DNA of 64,000 bases. Origin: Craterostigma plantagineum (taxonomy: Eukaryota; Streptophyta; Magnoliopsida; Lamiales; Linderniaceae). Shown here one piece after another: positions 12,401 to 23,363 of the stretch. Within the stretch, counting starts at the first letter, position 1; each line of letters starts with the position of its first letter. The notes under the pieces were generated by a model. The model was not told where the DNA came from and did not search any database. It saw only the letters and a program-made list of their open reading frames with translations. The DNA is taken from positions 1,364,001-1,428,000 of the forward strand of contig JAPQWV010000122.1 of the NCBI GenBank assembly GCA_027422505.1, given 5' to 3'. The translations under genes were made by a program, and so were the position numbers.

Positions 12401-15369
12401 GTTAGTCGTATTTCACTTAAACAGCGTGAGGTTTCATAAAATGCTGAAAATACTTATACACAAAGATTGCATATTGTTAGTAAACCCGGGAGCATTTTAT
12501 GCCAATTCTGTTCGTTGGGCTTCTAATTTACCTATATCCTTGATGTAGGGCTTTGCGGTGCCAAAAGAAGCACAAGACAAAGTGGCAAAATTTTCGTTCC
12601 ATGGTGAAACTGCCGAGCTTAAGCATGGAAGCGTTGTGATTGCTGCTATCACGAGTTGTACTAACACATCAAACCCCAGTGTTATGCTTGGAGCTGGACT
12701 TGTTGCTAAAAAAGCTACGGAGCTGGGACTTAAGGTCTAACTACTTACATCATTTAAAATAAATACTTGATATAGCCCTTTCTGGAGAATAAACTAACAG
12801 TCATGATGTATCAGGTCAAACCATGGATTAAGACAAGCCTTGCTCCTGGCTCTGGAGTTGTTACAAAATATTTACAGAAGAGGTATTACTTCTTATATCT
12901 ACTTTGAAGAATCATAGTCATAAATCCTAGAAACCTTCAAAAACAACCTAGAAAGTGTTTCGAAAAGTACTAAATCTGTTTGTTTGAAGATTTTGGATTC
13001 AGAAATTTTATAAGATAACACGAAGATTTGAACGTGCAGTGGGCTACAACCATACCTAGATCAACAAGGCTTCAACATTGTGGGGTATGGATGCACGACA
13101 TGCATTGGAAACTCTGGTGAATTGGACGAGTCTGTTGGTGCTGCTATATCAGAAAATGGTACGCTAACTTATAAAGGAAGATTAGTTTAGAAGTTGACTT
13201 CTTGTCTGTGAACGGAGTTGTGTGATTGCTGTTGTCTTTGTTTATGCAGATATTGTTGCAGCTGCTGTACTTTCTGGTAACCGCAACTTTGAGGGCCGAG
13301 TCCACCCCTTAACACGTGCTAACTATCTCGCGTCCCCTCCACTTGTTGTTGCATATGCACTTGCTGGCACGGTAGGTGATATTATTCTTACAAGTAGTTT
13401 ACGTGCTATCCCGAGTAGTCAAACGTTCTACGAACATTGGTATTGCAGAAAAATCATTTAAAATTCCCAGTTAATTTGGTGTTTAAGCCGTTATCAAGTT
13501 TTAGGGCGACAATTGGAGCTTTAAAAACTAAGAACTGCTTAGCTTAATGTGTAAAACTTCAGTGTAGGTCATGCTCTGATAATTGGCACTCCTACCATAG
13601 AGCTAAGTGTTTAACTCACTCCTCTGTTTGATTTACAGGTCGATATTGACTTCGAAAAAGAACCGATTGGCGTAGGAAATGATGGTAAGGATGTATATTT
13701 CAGGGATATCTGGCCATCAACTCAAGAAGTAGCTGAGGTATGCTTGTAGTTAGTTATTGTGATTAAAAAAAAAATGATTGGCTTTGGCATTAAACTAATT
13801 TCGTATCTTCTTTCTCAGGTGGTTCAATCGAGTGTGCTACCCGATATGTTCAAGAGCACGTACGAGGCCATCACTAAAGGCAACCCCATGTGGAACCAAC
13901 TCTCTGTCCCCGAAACCAAGCTCTACTCGTGGGACCCGTCGTCCACTTACATCCATGAGCCCCCCTATTTCAAGAACATGACAATGGATCCGCCGGGCCC
14001 ACACGGGGTCAAAGACGCCTACTGTTTGCTCAACTTTGGGGGCAGTATCACGACTGATCACATCTCGCCCGCCGGAAGTATCAACAAAGATAGTCCCGCT
14101 GCTAAGTTCCTCGTCGATCGCGGAGTCGAACGTAGGGATTTCAACTCGTATGGGAGTCGCCGTGGAAACGATGAGATCATGGCTCGGGGGACTTTTGCGA
14201 ATATACGCCTGGTGAACAAACTGTTGAACAGTGAAGTTGGCCCCAAGACCATCCACGTTCCAACTGGAGAGAAGCTATTCGTCTTCGATGCTGCAATGGT
14301 AATGTACTTAACTCTATCCTAGTTATAGTGCATACCATAAAACTCCATACACTACTACCTTGGGTTAATTATTTTTTCAGTCCTGTAATTTTGGGGGAGG
14401 GGGGGTGACATTATACGAACAATAACTTTGAAAATTATAGTTTTGAAAATTTAAGCAATTTAAGGACATTATACGTTGGAATCCTTGATTTGTCCATGCT
14501 TAATTTAACTTATCTAGGTACAATACAAGTGCCTGAATTCGTCGGAACCGTGAATTTGGGGTAAAATATAGGATTTCGGCGCATAATGTCACTAAATTGC
14601 TTAATTTTGAAAGTTATTGTCCGTATAAGGCTGAAATCTTTGTGCCTATAATATCACCCCACCGAAATTAGAGAACTGAAAAAATAATTAACCCTACTAC
14701 CTTAGATGCAAATTAATATTAACCTTATTTCCTCATCATGGCTTGTATATTTTTGTCGGGGTTTAAGCTAATAGTGCGGTAATATTTTCAGAAATACAAA
14801 TCTGAGGGGCACGACACCATTATTCTGGCCGGGGAAGAGTACGGAAGTGGTAGCTCCAGGGACTGGGCTGCCAAGGGCCCAATGTTATTGGTGAGTCTTT
14901 TCCTTCATTCCAAATTTTCGGATAATCGGCTAGGAACTATTCAAAAAGAACAAACCGTTTCTCACCCTACAATAACAAAAAACATTTCAGGGAGTTAAAG
15001 CTGTGATTGCTAAAAGCTTTGAAAGGATCCATAGGAGCAACCTCGTAGGAATGGGCATTATTCCTCTGTGTTTCAAATCGGGCGAGGACGCCGATACGTT
15101 AGGACTGACGGGCCACGAACGCTACACCATCGATCTCCCCGACAAGATATCTGATATTCGCCCAGGGCAAGACGTCGCCGTTCGTACAGACAACGGAAAG
15201 GAATTCACAGCCACCGTTCGCTTCGACACTGAGGTAAAACCCATCATTTCGTCTGTCACTTTGAATGCTCGGTTATTTATTATTTATTGGTATATTCCAG
15301 GTGGAGTTGGCTTACTTCAACCACGGAGGGATTCTTCCTTACGTGATTCGCCAGCTGACTCAGCAGTGA
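9425..15369 (+). CDS. ACO: Aconitate hydratase, mitochondrial, 20 exons
   Basis: It interconverts citrate and isocitrate through cis-aconitate in the TCA and glyoxylate cycles, using a [4Fe-4S] cluster. Exons are 9425-9704, 10242-10346, 10450-10610, 10702-10794, 10879-11064, 11213-11374, 11504-11648, 11719-11861, 11953-12009, 12105-12184, 12259-12334, 12549-12734, 12815-12882, 13040-13158, 13250-13371, 13639-13737, 13819-14298, 14792-14890, 14991-15233 and 15301-15369. They sum to 2973 bases, 990 aa, the usual length of plant mitochondrial isoforms. Cluster cysteines are Cys533 in SCTNTSNPS and Cys599 and Cys602 in [32 protein letters not shown]-like [11 protein letters not shown] and [16 protein letters not shown] are active-site signatures. 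The first 90 residues are Arg- and Ser-rich, a mitochondrial presequence; [10 protein letters not shown] at residue 93 matches the start of cytosolic forms. No lesion seen. Confidence 0.97.
14362..14694. mobile_element. 333-bp MULE-type MITE in aconitase intron 17
   Basis: The ends are inverted copies: GGGTTAATTATTTTTTCAGT at the left, and the same word read inward from 14694. Similarity extends about 50 bp (CTGTAATTTTGGGGG against CTCTAATTTCGGTGG). The 9-bp target duplication TACTACCTT is perfect at 14353-14361 and 14695-14703. Nine bases is the size typical of Mutator-like elements. There is no coding, and it sits cleanly inside an intron. Confidence 0.85.
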
Positions 15370-16266
15370 TCGGATCTCATTTCTGTGAGTGAGTGTTTTG
15401 ATTTGAGTTTTCCTCTCTCGCAACTGTGGAATATGAGAATAACAACGTTGATAAAAAGACTCCAGCATTTTTTAGTTCCATTGGTTTACGATGGATGGTA
15501 ATCTATCCATTGGACTTGTTGGGGGTTGGAGCTGTGGACATTATTATGTAATAAAGGTCGTCTTTGTTTCTGGTATAGATGGCAGCAATCGAAAACACTG
15601 TGCATTTGATTGCTTTGTTTTTAACGGACACCAGCAGTTGAATATTTGTGTTATTTTCACAGCCTATGTGGTAATAATTGATTCTCTTTTTTTCTTTTTT
15701 CTTTTTTTATTTCCTAAGTAATTATTCCAATAATTACATATCCGATTTGACCATATGGACGAATATGGCATGATACCAAAGGGAGCTACGAAGAATTCCA
15801 TCTGATGGGTCTCTTTACTACCTGTCACTCCCAAGATTTTTAGGTGGAGAGAAAAATAAATATACATCGCAATCTCGTGAAAGTTTTTAAGGAAAATAGA
15901 GAGAATTTATTTGAAAAAATATCCCTCCCTCGGTCCTGCTAATTACACGAACTAGATAAATACTCTTTGGTGCATTTGACGTGTTAGAACCCGTAATTAG
16001 GGGATTATCAAACATCCTAAACTAGTATAGTAGCTGAGAGAGACTGAATGTACACTAGATAAATATATTGATGTGTGAAGCCCTTCCACGAGGCAGCGAA
16101 TGAATATATTATATCTAAATGTATTTTTGATTCCTGCGTTTCTTCATTATAATATAATAATCTCATATAACACACCCATGTTTATTTGTTGCTGTTTGGG
16201 AGCTGAGATCCAAAGAAATCGCTAGCAGCACCGAGAATTTGACCGACCTGTGAAGAAGAGAAGAAA
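15370..16266. other. Aconitase 3' UTR and TMEM97 upstream region
   Basis: The first 300-350 bases are a likely aconitase 3' UTR ending in T-rich sequence near 15700. The remainder is AT-rich and contains TATATTATATCTAAAT near 16105-16120, a possible TATA region for the next gene. No other gene seen. Confidence 0.5.
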
Positions 16267-17193
16267 ATGGGGTCTATATCTAATGCAGTGAAACGAATCA
16301 TCGATGCAGTACTTATCTTGTTCTACCTCGTAATCTCCATCGCGGCGCCGCTAGTCGACGCCCAAACAGTCCTTCCCCAAAGCCTATTTCCTTCCTTCTT
16401 TGTCGAGCTCAAGAAAGGGTACGCAGCCCAATACGGCGACTATTTAGTCTCCGAAAAGCCCCATTTCTTCCTAGGCCTTGTTTGGATTGAGCTTGTCTTC
16501 CAATGGCCTCTTTCCATGGCGTGTATTTTTGGGATTTTGACTGGGAAATCTTGGTCTTCCTCGGCTTGTTTGGCTTATGGTGCCTCTGCTCTCACTTCAA
16601 TGGTAAACCTAAAAAAATCCAACTTTTATGCGTTCGTGTTTTGCTGGCTTTTGAGATAGATGCCCTTTTGATGCTATGACGCGATTGCGCGTGTAAATCG
16701 TTATGTATTGTTGTTTTATGTTTTCTTTAGTCTTTGTGTCGGAGAATAATGCTCTGTTTTCCTTGAATGGCTTTGCTTTGCTTGTGTGCTTCTCTGCATT
16801 GGTCGATTGTATTGCATCGATTTCGTTGCTAGATTTTTCTATATATGGCGATGAAGCACATACATACATACATACATACCTTAATCTGCTTGCCAAGGAG
16901 GACCTTCTCAAGCGTGAATGAGTGTCCTCTGTTTTGTTTTCAATAGTCAGCTCTGTTTTCTCCTACTTGTTTATTCTGGCGTTTCATCATCAGTTGCTAT
17001 CATCAATGATTTACAGGCGGCAATACTTTGCGAGCTGAAATTTTCAAACAGAGCATCGGATAAGATGTTAATGATGTATCTTCCATTTATGGGATTGTCT
17101 CTTTTGTCTCTTTTGCGCGGCGGCGCAATGATTCAGTGGGGCGATGGCGCTGCTGTTAGGAAAAAACCAGCGCCAAGGAAGAAGAGAGTTTGA
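16267..17193 (+). CDS. TMEM97/EXPERA-domain ER membrane protein
   Basis: Exons 16267-16602 and 17017-17193 join in frame at a GT-AG intron to give 170 aa. Four hydrophobic segments are visible: residues 8-32 (AVLILFYLVISIAAPL), about 66-88 (LGLVWIELVFQWPLSMACIFGIL), about 97-115, and about 130-148 (LMMYLPFMGLSLLSLL). The order, and the LP.SLFP...VELKKGY...YGDYLVSEKP region before segment 2, match the EXPERA family that includes the sigma-2 receptor TMEM97. Animal members bind sterols and affect cholesterol trafficking; plant roles are little known. The C-terminus is very basic (RKKPAPRKKRV), as in ER-retained relatives. No lesion seen. Confidence 0.88.
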
Positions 17194-17746
17194 AACTAAT
17201 CGATGACTGCTTTCTCGACCATTCTGTTTTCAGTTCTTGAAATAAGACAATGTTTTACCGCACCGCCCCGAAAAATCGATCCAAGTCAGAGTTCGTTTTC
17301 GAATCGAAGCCTAGAAAAGCATATAAGTTCGGACCATATGAATCAGATCTATTTATGACAAATCCACTTCGATGGTATGAAGTGAAACCTATTATAGTAG
17401 AAGGAAAAATAGTGAAATCAAATTCATGATATGTTGGATCTCAATTTGAAAATGTAATAGCTTAAGTCTTAGCATCAAGCGCGTGCCGCTGCGCCAAAAG
17501 CTATAGCATGTGGTGAGGGTGATACTCTAATCTTTGAATTGTACAGCAGTCAGCGCACGGTTCGATTGCTCTCACCAGGGACAATTATTGCTTCCCAACA
17601 CTAAGCCCTTGAAGTTCAGTGATTTTTTTTTTTTTCTGAAGAAGTTATCATTACCTATTCATAAAAAAACAAAGAATTGTTCCAATATGATCAATTGCTA
17701 TAGTGTTAAGTACGGTTCATATTGAGATATTTTAATATAGGCCATA
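17194..17746. other. Intergenic, no gene seen
   Basis: This stretch contains the TMEM97 3' UTR followed by unique AT-rich sequence. No ORF, RNA or repeat of note was found. Confidence 0.5.
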
Positions 17747-17755
17747 TTTAACATA

Positions 17756-18136
17756 GGGGCATTTATAATTCGGGCCCCATTTTAAGTTTCGGTTACAGTT
17801 TAGACCCCTGTCAGAAAATGCATTAGTTTGAAGGATCCATTTTCGTCAAAAACACTTCATGGCTCCCCCACACCACTTCATTGTTCAGCACTAACATTTC
17901 ATAGTTCTGTGATACCACTTAATGGGTCTGTGGTACCACCATGGGTCTGTGGGACCACTTCATGTGTCTATGATACCACTTCATTGGTCTATGGTACCAC
18001 TTCATGTGTCTATGGTACCACATGGGTCCTTATCTCTAAATAAAAGTTAAATTGGATCCTTATTTCTAAATGAAACTTACATAGGTCCTTATCTTCAATT
18101 GAAAATATGATTCGGGTTCCGACATGTAATTTGCAC
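17756..18136. mobile_element. 381-bp MULE-like element with TACCAC repeats
   Basis: A perfect 9-bp duplication TTTAACATA (17747-17755 and 18137-18145) brackets a segment with weak terminal inverted repeats: GGGGCATTTATAATTCGGG at the left, and GTGCAAATTACATGTCGGA read inward from the right, 15 of the first 24 positions matching. Inside, 17890-18030 is a run of about six 21-bp units of the form GGTACCACTTCATGTGTCTAT. No protein coding. The duplication length fits the Mutator superfamily; the weak TIRs make this less certain than the other MULEs here. Confidence 0.6.
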
Positions 18137-18145
18137 TTTAACATA

Positions 18146-18511
18146 TATACACAAGATAGAAGCTGACTATGATATATATTATCCTCTCTTCATTCCAAGT
18201 CCCTTTTATGTATAATTCTTGTCACTCTTTTTTTAAGACTAATTTATCACTCAACTAATGCATGGATCAGTCAACACAACCAAAATGGACGGTAGAACAT
18301 TAATTTAGAGAAAATGGTCATCGCTTCTTGTTTATTACCTAGTTGACTTGTTCCAATTTTTTTTTTTTGTTTTGTTGATGTGATCTTTAATTAAAATTGT
18401 TCATCATGCCCCCTTTGAGTTGGAAAAATAAAGGAAAACGAAAATGGAAAGAATTAAAAAAAAAAAAAAAAGAAACTCTCGGAATATTCTTTCATGTAAA
18501 TTATATATTAC
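18146..18511. other. Intergenic, AT-rich
   Basis: A 366-bp AT-rich stretch between two transposons with A- and T-homopolymers. It contains ATTAC at 18507-18511, the left target duplication of the copia element. No gene seen. Confidence 0.5.
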
Positions 18512-18694
18512 TGATAGAGTTTTTCTCAACTTCCTCTGCTTCTTCTCATTCACCATTCCCACGTACATATAGAGTACAAAACACAATAATCATATTTGAA
18601 TAGTCTGATCTACTTTCCTAAAACTACTGAGCCAAACTAAGCCACATATCTTATATGACGTGTAGAATCAGTTTCATAAAATACAATCCTAATA
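18512..18694 (-). repeat. 3' LTR of the copia element
   Basis: 183 bp, read as the 3' LTR on the minus strand. It abuts the polypurine tract at 18695-18701. It appears identical to 23176-23358. Confidence 0.92.
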
Positions 18695-18701
18695 CCCCCC
18701 C

Positions 18702-21700
18702 TCAAGTTGGCGCGTGAAGGTCTTGAATGCCCAACTTGCGAAGTAAGAACTCAAACTTTGCTTTTCCCAATGCTTTTGTAAAAATGTCCGCTAATTGAAG
18801 ATTAGTCGACACATATGATGGACAAATCATTCCCGAAGTCACCGCATCTCGAACCAAATGACAATCGGCCTCTATATGTTTCGTACGCTCGTGATACACG
18901 GGATTATGAGCAATGTATAATGCCGATTGGCTGTCGCAATACAACTTCATACCTTGCTGATGTTGTACTCCCAAGTCATCTAAGAGTTGTTTCAGCCATT
19001 TTAACTCACATACAACTGCTGCCATTGATCTGTACTCGGCCTCAGCAGACGATCTAGATACGGTACGCTGTTTCTTGGTTTTCCACGACACTGGAGAGTG
19101 ACCAAGTAACACGAACCATCCCGTTAACGATCGACGAGTAAGTGGACAACTAGCCCAATCGGAATCGCACCACCCTTCAAGGCTTAGGTCGCTGTCAGCT
19201 TGAAGGAAAATACCTTGTCCAGGACTCTTCTTTATGTATCGCACGACCCTTAAGGCGGCCTCCCAGTGATCGCTACGAGGTTCTTGCATAAACTGAGATA
19301 AAATATGAACCGAATATGCAAGGTCAGGCCTCGTCACAGATAAGTAAATCAATCTCCCAACCAGACGCCTATATGGTGTGGGATCCGAAAGAAGTGCGCC
19401 TTTAGCAAGTGCCAAGCTGTGATTTTGCTCCATAGGAAATCCCGCAGGTTTGGCTCCCAATAAACCTGTTTCAGAAATTATTTCGAGCGCATATTTTCTC
19501 TGGCAAAGAAATATTCCTCTCGGATTTCTTGCTACCTCCAGCCCTAAGAAATATTTTAGAACTCCCAAATCCTTCATACGAAACCATCGCCCAAGATAAT
19601 CTTTAAAAAGTGACAACGCAACTTTATCGTTCCCAGCAACAATCAAGTCATCAACGTATACTAACACATGTATCTCGCTTTTACCCTTGCGCAACCCAAA
19701 TAAAGAATAATCAGAATAGGATTGTACGAACCCATAATTCTTCAAGGCTGTGGATAGTTTAGAAAACCAACATCGGGGTGCTTGTTTTAAACCGTACAAC
19801 GACTTTTTCAATCGGCACACCATGTTAGGACTCGTGTTGTGGAAACCCGGTGGCACTTTCATGTATACCTCCTCGCTCAAGTCGCCGTGAAGAAATGCGT
19901 TATGCACGTCCATCTGATGTATCTCCCACCTTTTAACAACAGCAACTGCAAGAAAAGTACGAATCGTCGCCATTTTAGCCACGGGAGCAAACGTCTCGTT
20001 ATAGTCAATTCCTTCCACTTGATGATTGCCAAAGATCACAAGTCTTGCTTTGAGCCGTTCTACACTTCCATCGGACCTATACTTGATTTTGTATATCCAT
20101 TGGCTCCCCAAGGCTTTCTTTCCAGGTGGAAGAGTTTCCATGACCCAAGTTTCATTATCTTCAAGCGCGCGTATCTCTTTAGTCATTGCATCTCGCCATT
20201 CTGGGTCTTTCACGGCTTCTTTGAAGTTTTTTGGCTCACGTCCGACTGTTACTGCTGCTAAAAATTGTCGATGTTTCACAGAAAAACGTTCACAGTTCAC
20301 AAAGTGCGTTATAGGATAGAGTGTACCTGAGGATGATGAAGGAGCCGATGAATTTTCAGATGGACTTATTTTCCGTACAGTGTGAGTAACAAAATCACAG
20401 TAGCGCGTCGAAGGAATTTTCACTCGTTTTCCTCGCCCGAGCTCACTATCGATATGTACACTAGGTTCCCCTACCATATCTTCCAAACCTTCACCATGCA
20501 CATTCTGATGGTCATGTTGTCGTATTTCACTCAACCCCCCTTCAACGCTAACAGCACATTCATCGTCACCTTCATCTCTTCTCGACGGAATACCTTCATT
20601 AACACCCTCGTCTTCACTATATGGCTCATTTGCGTCATTCACCATACTGCTAGTCACCGTATTACTAGGTGGATGCGAAGAAAACGGAAATTCAGTTTCA
20701 AAAAACTTCACATCCCTCGACACAAAATACTCATGTGTCTCCAAATCATACAATTTCCATCCTTTCTTCCCGAATGGATATCCAATGAAGATACACTTGC
20801 GGCTTCTGCTAGCAAACTTGTCACCTTTGTGTCGTAGATTATGAGCATAACAGAGGCATCCAAAAACACGAATATCTTCGTAGGAGGGAGCTTCCTTGAA
20901 CAATATCTCGTACGGCGATATATTGTCCAGCAAAGTCGACGGAGTCCTATTAATCAAATGACAGGCCGCCAAAACACATTCTCCCCAAAACTTGATTGGC
21001 AAGTTTCCTTGGAATCTCAGCGCTCTAGCCACGTTTAAAATGTGCCGGTGTTTCCTTTCAACTCTACCATTTTGCTGCGGAGTCCCAACACAAGAAGTCT
21101 CAAAGATTATTCCGTTAGCTCGAAAATATTCATGCAACACATTAAATTCAGTTCCGTTATCGCATCTCACACGCTTTATCACTTGTTCAAATTGGCGTTC
21201 AACCATAGCAATAAAATTCAGAAACATTGGCTTAACTTCCATTTTATTGCACAAAAGATATACCCAAACTCCTCTGGGAAAATCATCCACTATTGTCAAA
21301 AAATAAACAGCTCCACAAGAAGAACGAGTTCTATAGGGTCCCCATAAATCCAAATGAACAAGTTCAAAAATTCTGCTGGCTTTATTCTTACTCAACGGAA
21401 AACTAGATCTTGGTTGCTTGGCGCGCGGACACACATCACAAGCTTTATTAATGTTTCTTGAATGCCGACTCACTACCGGAATCATCTTCAATATTTTCTC
21501 CGATGGATGCCCCATACGCTGATGCCACAACTCAAACGATGAAACACCATCCACTGTTACAGCCTTCACTTGAGGAACACCACGGAAAAAATAAAGTCCA
21601 TCCGATCTTTCACCCACTCCAATCACCTTCCTCGTTGGTTGGTCCTGTAGTATAACGCACATACGTTTAGTGAACAAAACATCGCAATTTAACTCATCGA

Positions 21701-23093
21701 TTAATTGAGATACAGAAATCAAATTGCATGCTAATCGTGGCACGTGGAGAACATTTTCAAGTTTCAATCCTCCTTGTAAAATGACACTCCCTTCTTTGTT
21801 TGAGTCCGTCGTGTTCCCATCTGGCAATCCCACTGGACATTGTTCTATTTTTCTCGCATTCCTTAAGTTACACAAGTCAAACGTCACATGATTTGATGCC
21901 CCTGTATCGATAATCCATCGACCATCAGCGTTCTTACCATATTGTCGATCAGTTGACTTGGCCATGTTTAAAAACCCAAGTAGTTGTTGTAACTGTGCCG
22001 CTGAAACTCCCGTAATATTCTCAGTGTCACTTGTGCCACCGGACTCTTGTGAATTCGCTTGTCCAGAAGGATATCCAGCCACATTGGTTTTATTAGCTCG
22101 TACATGTGGAACGTTGTTTCCTCTGCCACGCCCAGGACCAACGCGCCCACCTCCTCTTGTTGTTCGTCCTCCTCCACGACCGGGTCCTTTTCCGCCACGA
22201 GGCCGATCTCCCCACCACTCCGGGAAACCATGAATTTGAAAGCAAGTTGATTCGTCATGGCCTTCTCTATTACAGTGATTGCAAAACTTGTTAGCATTAT
22301 CATCAAGACGATACTTACCACGTGCATCCGGCTGAATTGCAAAGGCCATGACGTTATCTCGTGAATCTTTAGAGAAGGACATCTCTCCTTTGCGTAAGTG
22401 TTCTTCTTGAATTACTTGTTGATACGCTCTATCAAGCGTCGGTAACGGCTCTTGTCCAAGCAGATTTGTGCGAATCGAAGCGTACACTCCATCGAGGCCG
22501 ATAAGGAAATGGTGTAGACGATCTTGCTCCCGCAATTTCTCGACTTGCATGACTATGTTACACTTGCACGCTCCACAATTACACATCGGCACCTGTACAT
22601 ATGTGTTTAGTTCGTCCCATATTTTTGACAAGCGACCAAAATAATTTGCCACCGTCTCTCCCTTTCCTTGTTTGCACTCCCCCAGGGAGGTTTTCAATTG
22701 GCATATTCGAGTCCCGCTCACCACACAAAATCTGTTCTTGAGATTGTTCCACAGCAGTTGTGCGTCGTCATATTCACCAAGTGTCGATCTTATGGATGGC
22801 TCGATCGTGTTGGTCAACCATGATACCAACATTGAATGCACAGCCATCCAATCGTCGAGTTTCTCCGCCGTTTTTGGTTTCAGAACCGTTCCTTCTATAA
22901 AGCCAAATTTTCTCTTCGCCTTTAACGAGGTTCGGATCGCTCTCGCCCATTCATCGTAATTATCGCCTCGAAGTTGAATCGGTGTGATGATATTTCCCGG
23001 ACTGTCACTCGACCCAAGATAATACGCCATGTTCGTCTTTCGATCCATATCTTCTTTCTGTTCTTCCCTCTTTTCTTCTTCTTTCTCAGACAT
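18702..23093 (-). CDS. Copia Gag-Pol polyprotein, intact, 1463 aa
   Basis: I start at the ATG whose complement lies at 23091-23093 (MSEKEEEKREE); the open frame extends upstream only through a lysine-rich leader without another ATG. Domains in order: Gag with UBN2-type core (GDNYDEWARAIRTSLKAK), zinc knuckle CNHCNREGHDESTC, aspartic protease WIIDTGASNH, pre-integrase LWHQRMGHPS, integrase with HLDLWGP, IVDDF, CDNGTEF and TPQQNGRVERKH, reverse transcriptase with QMDVHNAFLHGDL, SLYGLKQAPR and LVYVDDLIVAG, and RNase H with CDSDWA, SSAEAEYR and CDSQSALYIA. No stop or frameshift was found, and the usual catalytic residues are present. It copies and inserts the element through cytoplasmic virus-like particles. 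The sequence suggests competence; expression cannot be judged. Confidence 0.94.
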   Translation of the reverse strand: MSEKEEEKREEQKEDMDRKTNMAYYLGSSDSPGNIITPIQLRGDNYDEWARAIRTSLKAKRKFGFIEGTVLKPKTAEKLDDWMAVHSMLVSWLTNTIEPSIRSTLGEYDDAQLLWNNLKNRFCVVSGTRICQLKTSLGECKQGKGETVANYFGRLSKIWDELNTYVQVPMCNCGACKCNIVMQVEKLREQDRLHHFLIGLDGVYASIRTNLLGQEPLPTLDRAYQQVIQEEHLRKGEMSFSKDSRDNVMAFAIQPDARGKYRLDDNANKFCNHCNREGHDESTCFQIHGFPEWWGDRPRGGKGPGRGGGRTTRGGGRVGPGRGRGNNVPHVRANKTNVAGYPSGQANSQESGGTSDTENITGVSAAQLQQLLGFLNMAKSTDRQYGKNADGRWIIDTGASNHVTFDLCNLRNARKIEQCPVGLPDGNTTDSNKEGSVILQGGLKLENVLHVPRLACNLISVSQLIDELNCDVLFTKRMCVILQDQPTRKVIGVGERSDGLYFFRGVPQVKAVTVDGVSSFELWHQRMGHPSEKILKMIPVVSRHSRNINKACDVCPRAKQPRSSFPLSKNKASRIFELVHLDLWGPYRTRSSCGAVYFLTIVDDFPRGVWVYLLCNKMEVKPMFLNFIAMVERQFEQVIKRVRCDNGTEFNVLHEYFRANGIIFETSCVGTPQQNGRVERKHRHILNVARALRFQGNLPIKFWGECVLAACHLINRTPSTLLDNISPYEILFKEAPSYEDIRVFGCLCYAHNLRHKGDKFASRSRKCIFIGYPFGKKGWKLYDLETHEYFVSRDVKFFETEFPFSSHPPSNTVTSSMVNDANEPYSEDEGVNEGIPSRRDEGDDECAVSVEGGLSEIRQHDHQNVHGEGLEDMVGEPSVHIDSELGRGKRVKIPSTRYCDFVTHTVRKISPSENSSAPSSSSGTLYPITHFVNCERFSVKHRQFLAAVTVGREPKNFKEAVKDPEWRDAMTKEIRALEDNETWVMETLPPGKKALGSQWIYKIKYRSDGSVERLKARLVIFGNHQVEGIDYNETFAPVAKMATIRTFLAVAVVKRWEIHQMDVHNAFLHGDLSEEVYMKVPPGFHNTSPNMVCRLKKSLYGLKQAPRCWFSKLSTALKNYGFVQSYSDYSLFGLRKGKSEIHVLVYVDDLIVAGNDKVALSLFKDYLGRWFRMKDLGVLKYFLGLEVARNPRGIFLCQRKYALEIISETGLLGAKPAGFPMEQNHSLALAKGALLSDPTPYRRLVGRLIYLSVTRPDLAYSVHILSQFMQEPRSDHWEAALRVVRYIKKSPGQGIFLQADSDLSLEGWCDSDWASCPLTRRSLTGWFVLLGHSPVSWKTKKQRTVSRSSAEAEYRSMAAVVCELKWLKQLLDDLGVQHQQGMKLYCDSQSALYIAHNPVYHERTKHIEADCHLVRDAVTSGMICPSYVSTNLQLADIFTKALGKAKFEFLLRKLGIQDLHAPT

Positions 23094-23175
23094 TTTTTTT
23101 TTTTTTTTTTTGGTAATCTCACGTACTATGTAAATGATTTGGTAAAGTGAGCTCTTTCTCAAGGCTCTGATACCA

Positions 23176-23358
23176 TGATAGAGTTTTTCTCAACTTCCTC
23201 TGCTTCTTCTCATTCACCATTCCCACGTACATATAGAGTACAAAACACAATAATCATATTTGAATAGTCTGATCTACTTTCCTAAAACTACTGAGCCAAA
23301 CTAAGCCACATATCTTATATGACGTGTAGAATCAGTTTCATAAAATACAATCCTAATA
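23176..23358 (-). repeat. 5' LTR of the copia element
   Basis: 183 bp, read as the 5' LTR on the minus strand. It is followed on that strand by the Met-tRNA primer-binding site (23158-23175). A TATA-like word occurs on minus (CTCTATATG, complement at 23228-23236). Confidence 0.92.
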
Positions 23359-23363
23359 ATTAC

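Larger units (their letters stand above)
18512..23358 (-). mobile_element. Complete Ty1/copia retrotransposon (Ale/Retrofit-like), 4847 bp
   Basis: Two 183-bp direct repeats, 18512-18694 and 23176-23358, look identical by eye. They are the LTRs, with the coding strand on minus. The 5-bp target duplication ATTAC lies at 18507-18511 and 23359-23363. Next to the inner edge of the right LTR is, on the minus strand, TGGTATCAGAGCCTTGAG, a primer-binding site complementary to initiator Met-tRNA. Next to the left LTR is a purine tract (GAGGGGGGG on minus). A single uninterrupted gag-pol frame lies between. The very short LTRs and the CxxCxxxGHxxxxCFxxHGxPxWW knuckle fit the Ale/Retrofit lineage. On the coding strand the LTR starts TATTAG rather than TG, which is unusual. 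Confidence 0.93.

Noticed and set aside
19839..21347. Several 90-150-aa plus-strand frames inside the copia element
   Set aside because: All lie antisense to the intact gag-pol frame.
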